DNA of 64,000 nucleotides from an uncultured Clostridia bacterium. Its GTDB lineage: Bacteria; Bacillota; Peptococcia; Peptococcales; Peptococcaceae. The notes beneath the pieces were generated by a model, which saw nothing but the letters and a program-made list of their open reading frames with translations, was not told the origin of the DNA and searched no databases. The DNA is taken from the NCBI GenBank assembly GCA_944391625.1, contig CALXUG010000003.1:62001-126000 (forward strand). The letters are read 5' to 3'. The first letter of the stretch is position 1. Every line of letters begins with the position of its first letter. A program made the position numbers and the translations under genes. This document shows, piece after piece, positions 27,086 to 36,832 of this stretch.

Positions 27086-30000
27086 CTATTCAATTGTTGC
27101 AATCAATTCGCCAGCAACTACCTGCTGTCCTTCTGTTACATTAATTTTGCCAATTTTACCGGTTGCAGTAGCCAGTACATTTGTTTCCATTTTCATAGCT
27201 TCCAGTACAGCGATTGGTTCGTTTTCTTTTACTTCATCGCCAGCTTTTACTAACAATTTCATCAGAGTACCTGGAATGTTAGCGCCAACTTCGTTAGGGT
27301 TGTTTTCGTCAGCCATAACGGTGGAAGAAACGGTTGCTACAGATTTAGCAGCTTTATCCAGAATTTTTACAGTTCTTCTGTTGCCATTTACTTCAAAAAT
27401 CAATTCGCGGAAACCTTCCATGTCTGGTTTACGGATTTCAACCAGTTTGGTTACCAGGATTTTACCTTCGCTCAGAGCGATTTCACAGGTTTCACCTTCG
27501 GTGATGCCGTGGAAGAATACATCACTGCCCATATGAACGAATTCACCGTTATCCAGTTTTGCTTCCAGATAATCTTCATATACTTTTGGATACATGCAGT
27601 AACTCATTACCTGTTTCATGTCTGCATCAATACCAAACTGTTCATCCAGATGTTTCTTAATTGCATCAAAGTCATCTGGTGGCAGCAATTCGCCAGGACG
27701 GCAGGTAATGGCTGGTTTGCCTTTCAGTACCAGCTGCTGCAGCGCTTCTGGGAAACCGCCTTCCGGCTGACCCATCATCCCTTCAAAGTAAGACACTACA
27801 GAGTCAGGGAAGTCCATACCTTTTGCTTTATCATAAATGTTTTCTGGTGTCAGATCATTCTGAATCATGAAGATGGTCAGGTCACCAACTACTTTGGAAG
27901 ATGGAGTAACTTTTACAATGTCGCCCAGCATCAGATTGACATCGCGATACATTTTCTTCACATCATCAAATCTATGACCCAGACCAAAGCTTTCAACCTG
28001 GGCTTTCAGGTTGGAATACTGACCGCCAGGAATTTCATATTTATAAATTTCTGCATTGGTTGCTTTCAGACCGGATTCAAAACCACCGTATACAGGACGT
28101 ACTGCTGCCCAGTAATCAGATACTTTCTGCAGATCATCAACAGACATACCAGTTTCCCGTTCGGTATTTTCCAGTGCAGCTACGATGGAGTTCAGAGCTG
28201 GCTGGCTGGTTAAACCTGCCATAGCATTGATTGCGCAGTCAGCAATATCCACACCAGCTTCGGAAGCAGCCAGAACGGTTGCTACACCATTACCGGTGGT
28301 ATCATGGGTGTGCAGATGAATTGGAATACCGATTTCCTGTTTCAAAGTGCTGATCAGTTTTCTGGCAGCAGCTGGTTTCAGCAGGCCGGACATATCTTTA
28401 ATACCCAGAATGTGCGTACCGGTTCTTTCCAGTTCTTTTGCTTTTTTCACATAGTATTCCAGAGTATATTTATCACGAGAAGCATCCATGATGTCGCCGG
28501 TGTAGCACAGGCAAGCTTCACAGACTTTGTTCTGTTTCAGAGTTTCGTCGATGGACACTTCCATACCTTTCAGCCAGTTCAGAGAGTCGAAAATACGGAA
28601 TACATCAATACCTGCTTCGGCAGCTTCTTTTACGAACGCGCGGATTACATTGTCCGGATAGTTTTTGTAACCTACAGCATTGGCGCCGCGCAGCAACATC
28701 TGGAACATCACATTAGGAATTTTAGCACGCAGAACGTCTAATCTTTCCCATGGAGATTCTTTCAGGAACCGATAAGCAACGTCAAATGTAGCACCGCCCC
28801 ACATTTCCAGAGAGAATGCATCTTTTTCAATTACAGATGTAGCATCTGCAATCAGGTTCATATCTCTGGTACGTACACGAGTAGCCATCAGGGACTGATG
28901 TGCATCACGGAATGTGGTATCTGTCAATAACAGTTTTTTCTGTTCCAGTACCCATTTAGCTAGTTTTTCTGGACCGTGCGCATCCAGATACTGTTTTGTA
29001 CCAGTTAAATCGGATGGTACAGTGTAGCTGGCCGGTACACGTGGTACGTCAAATTTAGGTTTTACACCTTTTGTTTCGTTTACAACTTTTTCACCCAGGA
29101 ATTTCAGCAATTTTAATTCTTTATCGCCTTTTTTATTGGCAGTAAACAATTCCGGTGTTTTTGCAATAAAGTTGGTATCGCATTTACCATTGCGGAAATC
29201 TTCATGATTCAATACATTCATAATAAAACCAATATTGGTTTTTACCCCTTTGATATTGGTTTCTTTTAAAGCACGCAATGCTTTGTTTACAGTATCATTA
29301 AAGGTTCTGCTATGAGCAATTACTTTTACCAGCAGACTGTCATAATACGGACTGATTACAGAGCCGGTGAATGCGTTGCCGCCATCCAGACGAATCCCAT
29401 TGCCGGAACTGGAACGATATACATCAATAATACCGGTATCCGGTGCAAAGTTATTGGCTGGATCTTCAGTGGTAATACGGCACTGAATGGCATATCCGTT
29501 TGCTTTTACATCATCCTGAGATTTGATGTTAATTTCATCAGAATTTAAAGGATACCCTTCTGCTACCAAAATCTGCGCCTGTACGATATCAATTCCGGTA
29601 ATCATTTCAGATACAGTATGTTCTACCTGAATACGAGGATTCATTTCAATAAAATAGTGCTGTCCGGTTGCATCTACCAAAAATTCTACAGTACCTGCAC
29701 CGCGATACTGTACAGAACCTGCAATTTTCAAAGCATCGCCGCAGATCGCCTGGCGCTGTTCTTCGGTCAGACATAATGCAGGACCAAATTCAATTACTTT
29801 CTGATGACGTCTCTGAATGGAGCAGTCACGTTCAAACAGATGTACCAGGTTGCCATGTTTGTCACCCAGTACCTGAACTTCGATATGTTTTGGATTTTCA
29901 ATATATTTTTCTACGAAAACAGTGTCAATCCCGAACGCTTTTTTCGCTTCGCTTTTTGCACTTCTGTATTCCTGCAGCAGGTCTTTTTCATTCCGTACAA

Positions 30001-30517
30001 TACGCATACCGCGTCCGCCACCGCCGGCAGATGCTTTTAAAATCAGCGGGTATCCGCATACTTTAGCATATTCCTGCACTTCTTCTTCATTTTCAGCAGC
30101 TTTTTCTACCCCAGGAATGGTTGGTACGCCAACAGATGTAGCTACAATTTTGGACTGAATTTTATCGCCCAAAGCGTTCATCATTTCATGGGTAGGCCCA
30201 ATGAACGCAATTCCTGCTTCTTCACATTGCTTTGCGAAATCAGCATTTTCAGACAAGAAGCCATAGCCTGGATGAATGGCATCAACCGCCTTTGCTTTTG
30301 CCAGTTCAATAATTTCACCAATGCTCAAATAAGCATCAACCGGTGATTTGCCCTTACCAATCTGATAAGATTCGTCAGCCAGTGTTCTGAACAGAGAGTT
30401 TTTATCTTCCTCTGAATAAACTGCCACGCTGCGAATTCCCAGTTCACGACAGGCACGGAACACGCGAATCGCGATTTCTCCACGATTTGCTACCAATACA
30501 CGTTTAAATTTTTGCAT
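27086..30517 (-). CDS. pyc: Pyruvate carboxylase
   Basis: Biotin enzyme that carboxylates pyruvate to oxaloacetate with ATP and bicarbonate. The 1143 residues run in the standard order: biotin carboxylase (about 1-450, with GGGGRGMRIV and EMNPRIQVEHTVSE), carboxyltransferase barrel (about 530-800, LLLTDTTFRDAHQSLMATR and HTHDTTGNG), allosteric linker, and a biotinyl domain with the acceptor K1109 in EAMKMET. The length equals single-chain PycA proteins. The ATG has GGAGG upstream. It is a monocistronic gene with its own terminator. In a fermenter it would feed the reductive branch to succinate or propionate, or aspartate synthesis. Confidence 0.97.
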   Translation of the reverse strand: MQKFKRVLVANRGEIAIRVFRACRELGIRSVAVYSEEDKNSLFRTLADESYQIGKGKSPVDAYLSIGEIIELAKAKAVDAIHPGYGFLSENADFAKQCEEAGIAFIGPTHEMMNALGDKIQSKIVATSVGVPTIPGVEKAAENEEEVQEYAKVCGYPLILKASAGGGGRGMRIVRNEKDLLQEYRSAKSEAKKAFGIDTVFVEKYIENPKHIEVQVLGDKHGNLVHLFERDCSIQRRHQKVIEFGPALCLTEEQRQAICGDALKIAGSVQYRGAGTVEFLVDATGQHYFIEMNPRIQVEHTVSEMITGIDIVQAQILVAEGYPLNSDEINIKSQDDVKANGYAIQCRITTEDPANNFAPDTGIIDVYRSSSGNGIRLDGGNAFTGSVISPYYDSLLVKVIAHSRTFNDTVNKALRALKETNIKGVKTNIGFIMNVLNHEDFRNGKCDTNFIAKTPELFTANKKGDKELKLLKFLGEKVVNETKGVKPKFDVPRVPASYTVPSDLTGTKQYLDAHGPEKLAKWVLEQKKLLLTDTTFRDAHQSLMATRVRTRDMNLIADATSVIEKDAFSLEMWGGATFDVAYRFLKESPWERLDVLRAKIPNVMFQMLLRGANAVGYKNYPDNVIRAFVKEAAEAGIDVFRIFDSLNWLKGMEVSIDETLKQNKVCEACLCYTGDIMDASRDKYTLEYYVKKAKELERTGTHILGIKDMSGLLKPAAARKLISTLKQEIGIPIHLHTHDTTGNGVATVLAASEAGVDIADCAINAMAGLTSQPALNSIVAALENTERETGMSVDDLQKVSDYWAAVRPVYGGFESGLKATNAEIYKYEIPGGQYSNLKAQVESFGLGHRFDDVKKMYRDVNLMLGDIVKVTPSSKVVGDLTIFMIQNDLTPENIYDKAKGMDFPDSVVSYFEGMMGQPEGGFPEALQQLVLKGKPAITCRPGELLPPDDFDAIKKHLDEQFGIDADMKQVMSYCMYPKVYEDYLEAKLDNGEFVHMGSDVFFHGITEGETCEIALSEGKILVTKLVEIRKPDMEGFRELIFEVNGNRRTVKILDKAAKSVATVSSTVMADENNPNEVGANIPGTLMKLLVKAGDEVKENEPIAVLEAMKMETNVLATATGKIGKINVTEGQQVVAGELIATIE

Positions 30518-30686
30518 CCTTGGTACCTCCTAGAATTATTGTCACATTTATTGAATTATGTCACATATTATTATGATTATACTACATTTATTGCAATTGG
30601 CACAGTACTATTTTTTGATTTTTATATAAATGAAATTTATTTAGCTGTTTTTTATTGTATCACAATTGAACGAAGGTGTACCTGCA

Positions 30687-30736
30687 AAAATGGAGCTACT
30701 TTACCGGAATCAACCCGGCGCAGCAGCTCCATTTAA
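30687..30736 (-). terminator. Terminator downstream of aspS
   Basis: AAATGGAGCT pairs with AGCTCCATTT around an inner CCGG/CCGG stem, followed on the minus strand by a T-run. It lies between aspS and pyc. The remaining 150 bases before pyc are AT-rich with no gene. Confidence 0.8.
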
Positions 30737-30831
30737 TATAATCAGATTCAATCATCCATTATGTTTTAAACACATTTATTTTTTTGTATATTGAAGTACA
30801 ACGCAACAAAAATCAACCAGAACTTTCCAGC

Positions 30832-32607
30832 CTACTTTTTAATATCCAGTTTAATATGCAATTCATGCAACTGCGCATCGGCAACCGGAGATGGTGCTTC
30901 CATCATCACATCCATTGCGCTCTGTGTTTTTGGGAACGGAATTACATCACGAATGGTGTCTCGTTTTGCCATCAGCATCAATAAACGGTCAACCCCAAAA
31001 GCCAAACCGCCATGTGGTGGCGCGCCAAACTGGAATGCAGTCAGCAAACCGCTGAACTGTTCGTTATACTCTTCCGGAGCCATATTCAGTAATTTAAACA
31101 TTTTTTCCTGTAATTCGCCGTCATGAATACGGATACTGCCGCCGCCGACTTCTACACCGTTCAGTACCATATCATAAGCACGAGCTCTTACTTTGCCAGG
31201 GTCGGTTTCCATCAGAGGCACATCTTCCAGCATTGGGCAAGTGAATGGATGGTGCATTGCATAGTAACGCTGTGTTTCTTCATCCCATTCTAACAATGGG
31301 AATTCGGTTACCCATAAGAAATTCAATTCATCTTCATCAATCAAGTCAAAACGTCTGCCCAGTTCCAGACGCAAATGACCTAAGCTGTCGCAGGTAGTCA
31401 GGAATTTATCTGCCACACAGAAGATAATATCCCCCGGTTCTGCACCAACGCGGTCGAAGATCGCTTTTACTTCTTCTTCGCTCAAGAATTTCAGCAGTGG
31501 AGATTTTACTTCGTTTTCATCACTAATCTGGAAATATGCCAATCCTTTTGCACCGTAGATTGCCACATATTTGGTCAGCGCATCAATGTCACGACGAGAC
31601 AGTTTGTGTACGCCGCCTTTGGCATTGATTGCTTTTACCACACCGCCATTGGCAACAGTCTGCGCAAATACTTTGAAACCGCAGCCATCAGCGATATCGC
31701 TCAAATCTACCATTTCTAAGCCAAAACGCAGATCCGGTTTATCAGAACCGTATTTGTTCATAGCTTCGTCCCAGGTCATTCTGCGGAATGGTGTTGGGAT
31801 ATCGCGATCCAATGCTACTTTAAAGATATGTTTAATCAAACCTTCATTCAATGTCATGATATCTTCTTCATCTACAAAAGATAATTCCATATCCAGCTGG
31901 GTAAATTCCGGCTGACGGTCGGCACGCAAATCTTCATCACGGAAGCAGCGGGCGATCTGGAAATACCGTTCCATACCGGCTACCATCAGCAGCTGTTTAA
32001 ACTGCTGCGGAGACTGGGGCAGCGCAAAAAATTCGCCTTCATGCACACGGCTTGGCACCAGATAGTCACGAGCACCTTCCGGTGTACTCTTCTGCAGAAT
32101 TGGTGTTTCGATTTCTAAAAATCCCTGTTCATCCATGTAGTCCCGCATTGCTTTTACAACACGATGGCGCAGGATAATATTATTTTTCATTTCCGGACGG
32201 CGTAAATCCAGATAACGATATTTTAAACGAATATTTTCATCTACATCCACATCATCTGTCAAATAGAATGGTGGTGTTTTCGCCTTATTTAAGATAATCA
32301 GTTCAGTGGCAACGACATCGATTTCGCCGGAAGCCAGTTTATCATTGACCATACCTTCCGGACGCTGACGCACAGTCCCTTTTACAGCCAGCACATATTC
32401 ACTTCTTACAGAATCAGCCGCTGCAAATACTTCCTCACTGCAGGTTTCCGGACTGGCAGTTACCTGAGCAATACCGGAACGGTCACGCAGGTCGATAAAG
32501 ATAACACCGCCATGGTCACGACGTTTCTGCGCCCAACCGGTCAGGATCACTTCCTGACCTACGTGGTCTTTGCGCAAATCATTACAATTGTGTGTACGTT
32601 TTAACAT
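30832..32607 (-). CDS. aspS: Aspartyl-tRNA synthetase
   Basis: Charges tRNA-Asp (class II synthetase). The 591 residues comprise the OB-fold anticodon domain (about 1-105), the class II catalytic core with motif 2 FRDEDLRADRQPEFTQ, the bacterial GAD insertion (about 300-410) and motif 3 GLAFGVDRLLM near the C-terminus. Bacterial length and insertion are as expected. It starts one base after the hisS stop, the common hisS-aspS pairing. Confidence 0.97.
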   Translation of the reverse strand: MLKRTHNCNDLRKDHVGQEVILTGWAQKRRDHGGVIFIDLRDRSGIAQVTASPETCSEEVFAAADSVRSEYVLAVKGTVRQRPEGMVNDKLASGEIDVVATELIILNKAKTPPFYLTDDVDVDENIRLKYRYLDLRRPEMKNNIILRHRVVKAMRDYMDEQGFLEIETPILQKSTPEGARDYLVPSRVHEGEFFALPQSPQQFKQLLMVAGMERYFQIARCFRDEDLRADRQPEFTQLDMELSFVDEEDIMTLNEGLIKHIFKVALDRDIPTPFRRMTWDEAMNKYGSDKPDLRFGLEMVDLSDIADGCGFKVFAQTVANGGVVKAINAKGGVHKLSRRDIDALTKYVAIYGAKGLAYFQISDENEVKSPLLKFLSEEEVKAIFDRVGAEPGDIIFCVADKFLTTCDSLGHLRLELGRRFDLIDEDELNFLWVTEFPLLEWDEETQRYYAMHHPFTCPMLEDVPLMETDPGKVRARAYDMVLNGVEVGGGSIRIHDGELQEKMFKLLNMAPEEYNEQFSGLLTAFQFGAPPHGGLAFGVDRLLMLMAKRDTIRDVIPFPKTQSAMDVMMEAPSPVADAQLHELHIKLDIKK

Positions 32608-32608
32608 T

Positions 32609-33874
32609 TTATTTTAATCTCCCTTCCAGAGTATCAACTAACTGGGATAATGCTACTTCAAACTGTTCCCCGGTAGCCATTTCACGGACAACAGCTATCT
32701 GTTTTTCCAACTCGCTGTCGCCAATGATCACTGTATATTTTACCTGAAATCTGTCCGCTGCTTTCATTTGCGCTTTCAGACTTTTGTTCAGATAATCCTT
32801 TTCTGTATAAATACCTTTATTACGCAATTGCAGTGCCAAAACAAAAGCTTCTTTCTGTGCTGCTTCACCAAGCGGTGCAATATATACATCGGGATGGTTG
32901 CTGACAGGCAATTCAATCCCCTGCTCTTTCAAGGTCAGCAAAAGCCGTTCCAAACCAATGGCAAACCCGATTCCTGGTAAATCATCTCCGCCAAACTGAG
33001 CCAGCATACCATTATAACGGCCTCCGCCGGCAATGGCATTCTGCGCAGAACCCACACTGTTAATCACAATTTCAAAAGCGGTGCGTACATAATAATCCAA
33101 TCCCCGCACCAAATTGGTATCAATTTCAAAGTTGACGCCAATGGCATTGAGATATTCCTGCAGTTTTGCAAAATGATTGCTGCAATTGTCACAGGCAGCT
33201 TCAATGGTAGTTGGCGCTCCTTTGCATACTTCTTTACATCCATCCTCCTTGCAATCCAGGATACGCAGCGGATTGCGTTCCAGACGATCCCGGCAGGTAT
33301 CGCAAAGCTTGTCTTCATATTGATGGAAATAAGCTTTCAGTTCCTCCATATGGGCCGGACGGCAATCAGCGCAACCAACGGTATTGACTTTCACTGTCAG
33401 ACCAGTCAAACCCAATCGTTTGAAAATTTCTACTGCCAAAGCAATCACTTCTGCATCAATGCCAGGATGGTCAGCACCAAACACTTCTACCCCAAACTGA
33501 TTAAACTGCCGATATCGGCCAGCCTGCGGTTTATCATAGCGGAACATCGGCCCCATATAATACAGCTTGGTAGGCTGCGGATCTGCATACAGCTTGTTTT
33601 CCAAAAAAGCCCGCACCGTTCCCGCTGTTCCCTCAGGACGCAACGTAACATGAGTAAATCCTTTATCTTCAAAGGAATACATTTCTTTTTCAACAATATC
33701 ACTGGTTTCGCCTACACTGCGCAGATATACTTCTGTATGTTCAAATATTGGCAGACGAATCTCTTTATAACCATATTCCGCACAAACCTGACGGCATAAT
33801 TGCTCAATATATTGCCATTTTTCACTTTCACCAGGGAGAAAATCATTGGTTCCTCTTGGTCTTGTGGTTAACAT
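32609..33874 (-). CDS. hisS: Histidyl-tRNA synthetase
   Basis: Charges tRNA-His. The 421 residues start with the class II motif 1 region (RGTNDFLPGE), have motif 2 FRYDKPQAGRYRQFNQ, the histidine-A motif LVRGLDYYVRTAFE and motif 3 GIGFAIGLERLLL, then the C-terminal anticodon domain. A Cys-rich insertion (CDTCRDR, CKEVCKG, CDNC) is visible around 190-235, as in other bacterial HisRS. It is transcribed from a strong promoter at 33915-33943. I looked for a T-box leader and found none. Confidence 0.97.
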   Translation of the reverse strand: MLTTRPRGTNDFLPGESEKWQYIEQLCRQVCAEYGYKEIRLPIFEHTEVYLRSVGETSDIVEKEMYSFEDKGFTHVTLRPEGTAGTVRAFLENKLYADPQPTKLYYMGPMFRYDKPQAGRYRQFNQFGVEVFGADHPGIDAEVIALAVEIFKRLGLTGLTVKVNTVGCADCRPAHMEELKAYFHQYEDKLCDTCRDRLERNPLRILDCKEDGCKEVCKGAPTTIEAACDNCSNHFAKLQEYLNAIGVNFEIDTNLVRGLDYYVRTAFEIVINSVGSAQNAIAGGGRYNGMLAQFGGDDLPGIGFAIGLERLLLTLKEQGIELPVSNHPDVYIAPLGEAAQKEAFVLALQLRNKGIYTEKDYLNKSLKAQMKAADRFQVKYTVIIGDSELEKQIAVVREMATGEQFEVALSQLVDTLEGRLK

Positions 33875-33914
33875 ATTCTCAATCCTTTCCAGTTTGACAA
33901 TCTTTATCTAATCA

Positions 33915-33943
33915 ATTTTAGTAAACCAAGACAAATTTGTCAA
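33915..33943 (-). promoter_or_regulatory. Promoter of hisS-aspS
   Basis: The minus strand has a perfect TTGACA, a 17-base spacer and TAAAAT about 40 bases before the hisS start. Confidence 0.8.
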
Positions 33944-34037
33944 CAATCCATCCATTTTTTTGTAAAGAAAACTGTAGTTTTGCTGGCAAGAGCAAACAAA
34001 ACGGCTGAGAATCATCTTCAAGAACCAAAAATAATTA

Positions 34038-34991
34038 CTATATTATATTAAAATTGCTCTGCCGCAAAGGCGTCTGAAAAAGCTGTTCTATCAATATTTG
34101 ATATTCGCTGATACGCCCTGTCTTTTGTATTTTTTTTTCGTAAAGTTTTCCATCTGCAAATACTGGCAGCATATAACTCCATATCTCCTTCATTTTAAAT
34201 AAAACCGGTTTTTCTCCGGAAAAAGCTTCCTGGTATCCCCGCAAGATGGTATCATGAAATTGCCGCAGCACCTTTTTATCTAACGGTTTCTGCTGCTGTA
34301 TTTCATCCAGTAATCCCGGATTTTTCAATATCCCCCTGCCCAGCATAATGGTGTCTACCTGAGGAAATGCCTGACAAAAGCGCTGATAATCATCCACAGA
34401 AAACAAATCACCGTTATAGCAAATCGGATTTTTACTGTTTTCTACACCGTAAGCAAACATTTCCCAGTTTGGTTTGTTATTGTATAAATCTTTCTGCACC
34501 CGCGGATGGATAATCAATTCCGTTATCGGAAATTGATTGTATAAATCCAACAACTCTGTAAACTCTTCCGGCTGCACCACTCCAATTCTGGTTTTTACCG
34601 AAATATTTATGGGCACAGCGGAGAAAATATCCTCTAAAAAATGTTCCAGTTGGGCAAGTTCTGCTAAAAAGCCAGCTCCTTTTTTCTTGGTTACCACAGT
34701 GGCAGACGGACACCCCAAATTTAAGTTAACCTGGCGATAACCCAACTGTTCAAGCGCTTTGGTAGTGCCAATAAAGGCTTCTGCCCGATTGGTCAAAATC
34801 TGCGGCACAACACACATCCCCTGATTATGTTCAGACAAAACATCATTTTTTTCCCTGCTGCTAAAGCACTGATTTTTATTTGGCGCAATAAACGGCGTAT
34901 AATAACAATCTACATTATGAAAAAATTTTTGATATGCATTGCGGTAAATATACCCGGTAATCCCTTCTAACGGTGCAAAATAATATCTCAT
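34038..34991 (-). CDS. dus: tRNA-dihydrouridine synthase
   Basis: FMN enzyme that reduces uridines in the tRNA D-loop. The 317 residues start with YFAPLEGITGYIYRNAY (flavin site). They contain the catalytic cysteine in NLNLGCPSATVVTKKKGAG and the conserved KTRIGV, HPRVQ and MLGRGIL motifs of the barrel, then a short helical domain. It lies upstream of hisS with its own start region. Which uridine it modifies cannot be told. Confidence 0.92.
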   Translation of the reverse strand: MRYYFAPLEGITGYIYRNAYQKFFHNVDCYYTPFIAPNKNQCFSSREKNDVLSEHNQGMCVVPQILTNRAEAFIGTTKALEQLGYRQVNLNLGCPSATVVTKKKGAGFLAELAQLEHFLEDIFSAVPINISVKTRIGVVQPEEFTELLDLYNQFPITELIIHPRVQKDLYNNKPNWEMFAYGVENSKNPICYNGDLFSVDDYQRFCQAFPQVDTIMLGRGILKNPGLLDEIQQQKPLDKKVLRQFHDTILRGYQEAFSGEKPVLFKMKEIWSYMLPVFADGKLYEKKIQKTGRISEYQILIEQLFQTPLRQSNFNII

Positions 34992-35573
34992 ATCAACGCT
35001 CCATTTCTATCTATATCTGTTGTACCTGTTTATTGCGCTCGTTATTCCCAAATTTCATAACAAAAAACGCAAAATTTGCGTTTATCATTATAACAAAACG
35101 CTATTATAAAATCTATCCTTCTCTGTTTTTCCTTTGTTAAAGACAACTTTCTTTTGATTTATATATTCAATTTGCAATTTTTATATTTATGTCTCTTATG
35201 GTATCAACCATTAGTCGCTCCAATGTTTCTTGTATCACCAAACAATACTTCCTGTTGCCTATATCTGTAAAAAGGAATATAAATTCCTTGCTGAAACGAT
35301 TACTGAACCTTTACCATATAGCTACAAGAAAAAGTAACATATTGTTATTATATTTTAAATCATTTGCAATTTATGTTACAAAAATATTAAATTTACAGAA
35401 TCAAAGAGCTAAGAACTATTATTAAAATCAGTAACTGTAAAGTTTTATCTAATTTTGCATCTGTTCTGCATTTCAATTCAATACAATACTAGATTACTTT
35501 CTATGATTGAAAAGTTATGCTTCCAGCTCCCCCAGACGATTTTAAAATTCAGCCTAAAGGAATGGTGAAAAAC
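34992..35573. other. AT-rich intergenic region upstream of dus
   Basis: About 580 bases with very high A+T. It must hold the dus promoter and the promoter for the small gene at 35574. One frame of 78 codons (35189-35425) is open, but it lacks a ribosome site and has a composition expected by chance. I see no RNA gene or repeat in it. Confidence 0.6.
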
Positions 35574-35846
35574 ATGTTGTACCTACAACAAACAAATGAC
35601 AATCAAACACTTACACAATGGGAATACCATGCAATCTCAGAAATCTGTTCACATCCCGACTGCGGAGAATATATTTCTTACGGCATTCAGGCATTTCAAC
35701 AAGAACATGGGAAGCTGCATCTGATTGCAATGATACATGACATTTCTACAAAGAGTACTGTTGTAGAAGAACTGGCGCATCTTTTCACGCTGCATCAACT
35801 CTCACCACTTCATTTTCAAGAAGCGGTGGAAGATTTTATATCCTGA
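35574..35846 (+). CDS. Small uncharacterised protein (DUF6514-like)
   Basis: A 90-residue soluble protein. The tail VEELAHLFTLHQLSPLHFQEAVEDFI resembles a small clostridial family of unknown function in which a 'disordered N-terminus, beta sheet, then Leu-Pro-His helix' pattern recurs (DUF6514 from memory, not verified). I prefer the ATG at 35574, which follows GGTGA; in-frame ATGs at 35517 and 35562 are alternatives. No functional clue comes from its neighbours. Confidence 0.65.
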   Translation: MLYLQQTNDNQTLTQWEYHAISEICSHPDCGEYISYGIQAFQQEHGKLHLIAMIHDISTKSTVVEELAHLFTLHQLSPLHFQEAVEDFIS

Positions 35847-36004
35847 TTCAACCAATGCCTTCAGGAACATTAGTTGTTAAATATTGTTTCAGCTCGTTCA
35901 GTTTCTGCAATCAGGATAAAATCAAATTTTTATTGGATATATCATCAGAAGCACGGTTTTATGTTATCGATCCTTCGATTGTTACACATAAGGTCAAATT
36001 TATA

Positions 36005-36033
36005 TTGAAACCATCTTGTCAATATGGTACTAT
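36005..36033 (+). promoter_or_regulatory. Promoter of the gene at 36094
   Basis: TTGAAA, a 17-base spacer and TACTAT, about 60 bases before the GTG start. Confidence 0.6.
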
Positions 36034-36093
36034 TTACCCGACAGAGCAAAATACAAAAACGGCAGTTTACGCTGTATGACAAGGAGGCGTTTT

Positions 36094-36750
36094 GTGCTGG
36101 AACATATACCACAGACAGAAATGAAAAACCTGCTGAAGAAGCAAGCAATTCTGGATATTGTGATTACGCCGGAATCAGAGTCCTGGCTGCGTCTGGTATC
36201 TTACTCTTATAACAAAGAAAAACAATGTGATATCTTTAAAATCGATAATGGCGGAGGAGATCATCTCTATGCTTTGTTCTCCAAAGAAGGGGCGATTTTA
36301 AAATGTTTTGACCATGAGTCCTGCCTGTCCCCTTATTTGAATCACGATGTATCTGTCGCGCCTGTTTTTTATGCGCAAATTCCCGATGCGCTCCAAAGTT
36401 TGTTGGAACTGGAAATAGAGCAGGAGGATGTTACCAGTTGCCTCTGGCAATTATCGGGAGAAACCACCTGGCATCATGCATCGCCGAAGCTGCCCGACCT
36501 TTGCTGGCAAAAAAATGCGCAAGAGCTGGATGATGGTGGTGAGGCATTCCTCTTAGGATATATTTTTGCCGATGCCAAAGATTGGTACGAATGGGCCGCT
36601 GTTTATTATGAACTGACAGAAGAAGCCTGGGATGCTGTTGAATTACTATATGAAACCGGCGAGCTTACCCGCTCCATGGTTGTTGATTTAAATGCAGAAC
36701 GAGATTATGATACCATCATAGATGAATGCATCGTAAATGGATTATTGTAG
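36094..36750 (+). CDS. Acidic uncharacterised protein
   Basis: A 218-residue acidic cytoplasmic protein. It opens VLEHIPQTEMKNLLKKQAILDIVITPE and ends with a helical acidic region. The middle (DIFKIDNGGGDHLYALFSKEG) reads like a small alpha/beta sensor or immunity-type domain, but I do not recognise the family. I start it at the GTG at 36094, which has a perfect AAGGAGG six bases ahead; upstream in-frame ATGs at 36016 and 36076 lack one. It has its own promoter and a strong hairpin follows. Confidence 0.75.
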   Translation: MLEHIPQTEMKNLLKKQAILDIVITPESESWLRLVSYSYNKEKQCDIFKIDNGGGDHLYALFSKEGAILKCFDHESCLSPYLNHDVSVAPVFYAQIPDALQSLLELEIEQEDVTSCLWQLSGETTWHHASPKLPDLCWQKNAQELDDGGEAFLLGYIFADAKDWYEWAAVYYELTEEAWDAVELLYETGELTRSMVVDLNAERDYDTIIDECIVNGLL

Positions 36751-36772
36751 AAATCACAAATGGCTCTAAAAT

Positions 36773-36828
36773 CAGACAGCCCAAAATTAGTATGAAACAT
36801 TCTTTCACACTAATTTTGGGCTGTCTGT
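36773..36828. terminator. Long hairpin after the acidic protein gene
   Basis: A 19-base perfect stem (CAGACAGCCCAAAATTAGT pairing with its complement) with a 17-base loop. It may terminate the gene at 36094. Part of its right arm (TTTCACACTAATTTTGGGC..GTCTG) is echoed as a direct repeat at about 37080-37108, on the far side of the repeat element. Confidence 0.75.
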
Positions 36829-36832
36829 TAAA

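Noticed and set aside
27509-28213. 234-codon open frame on the plus strand
   Set aside because: It is antisense to pyruvate carboxylase and has no recognisable features.
33875-34037. Possible T-box leader before hisS
   Set aside because: The leader is only about 40 bases after the promoter and lacks the conserved T-box sequence and a terminator.
35189-35425. 78-codon open frame upstream of the small DUF-like gene
   Set aside because: It is very AT-rich, has no Shine-Dalgarno and no family pattern; it probably opens by chance.
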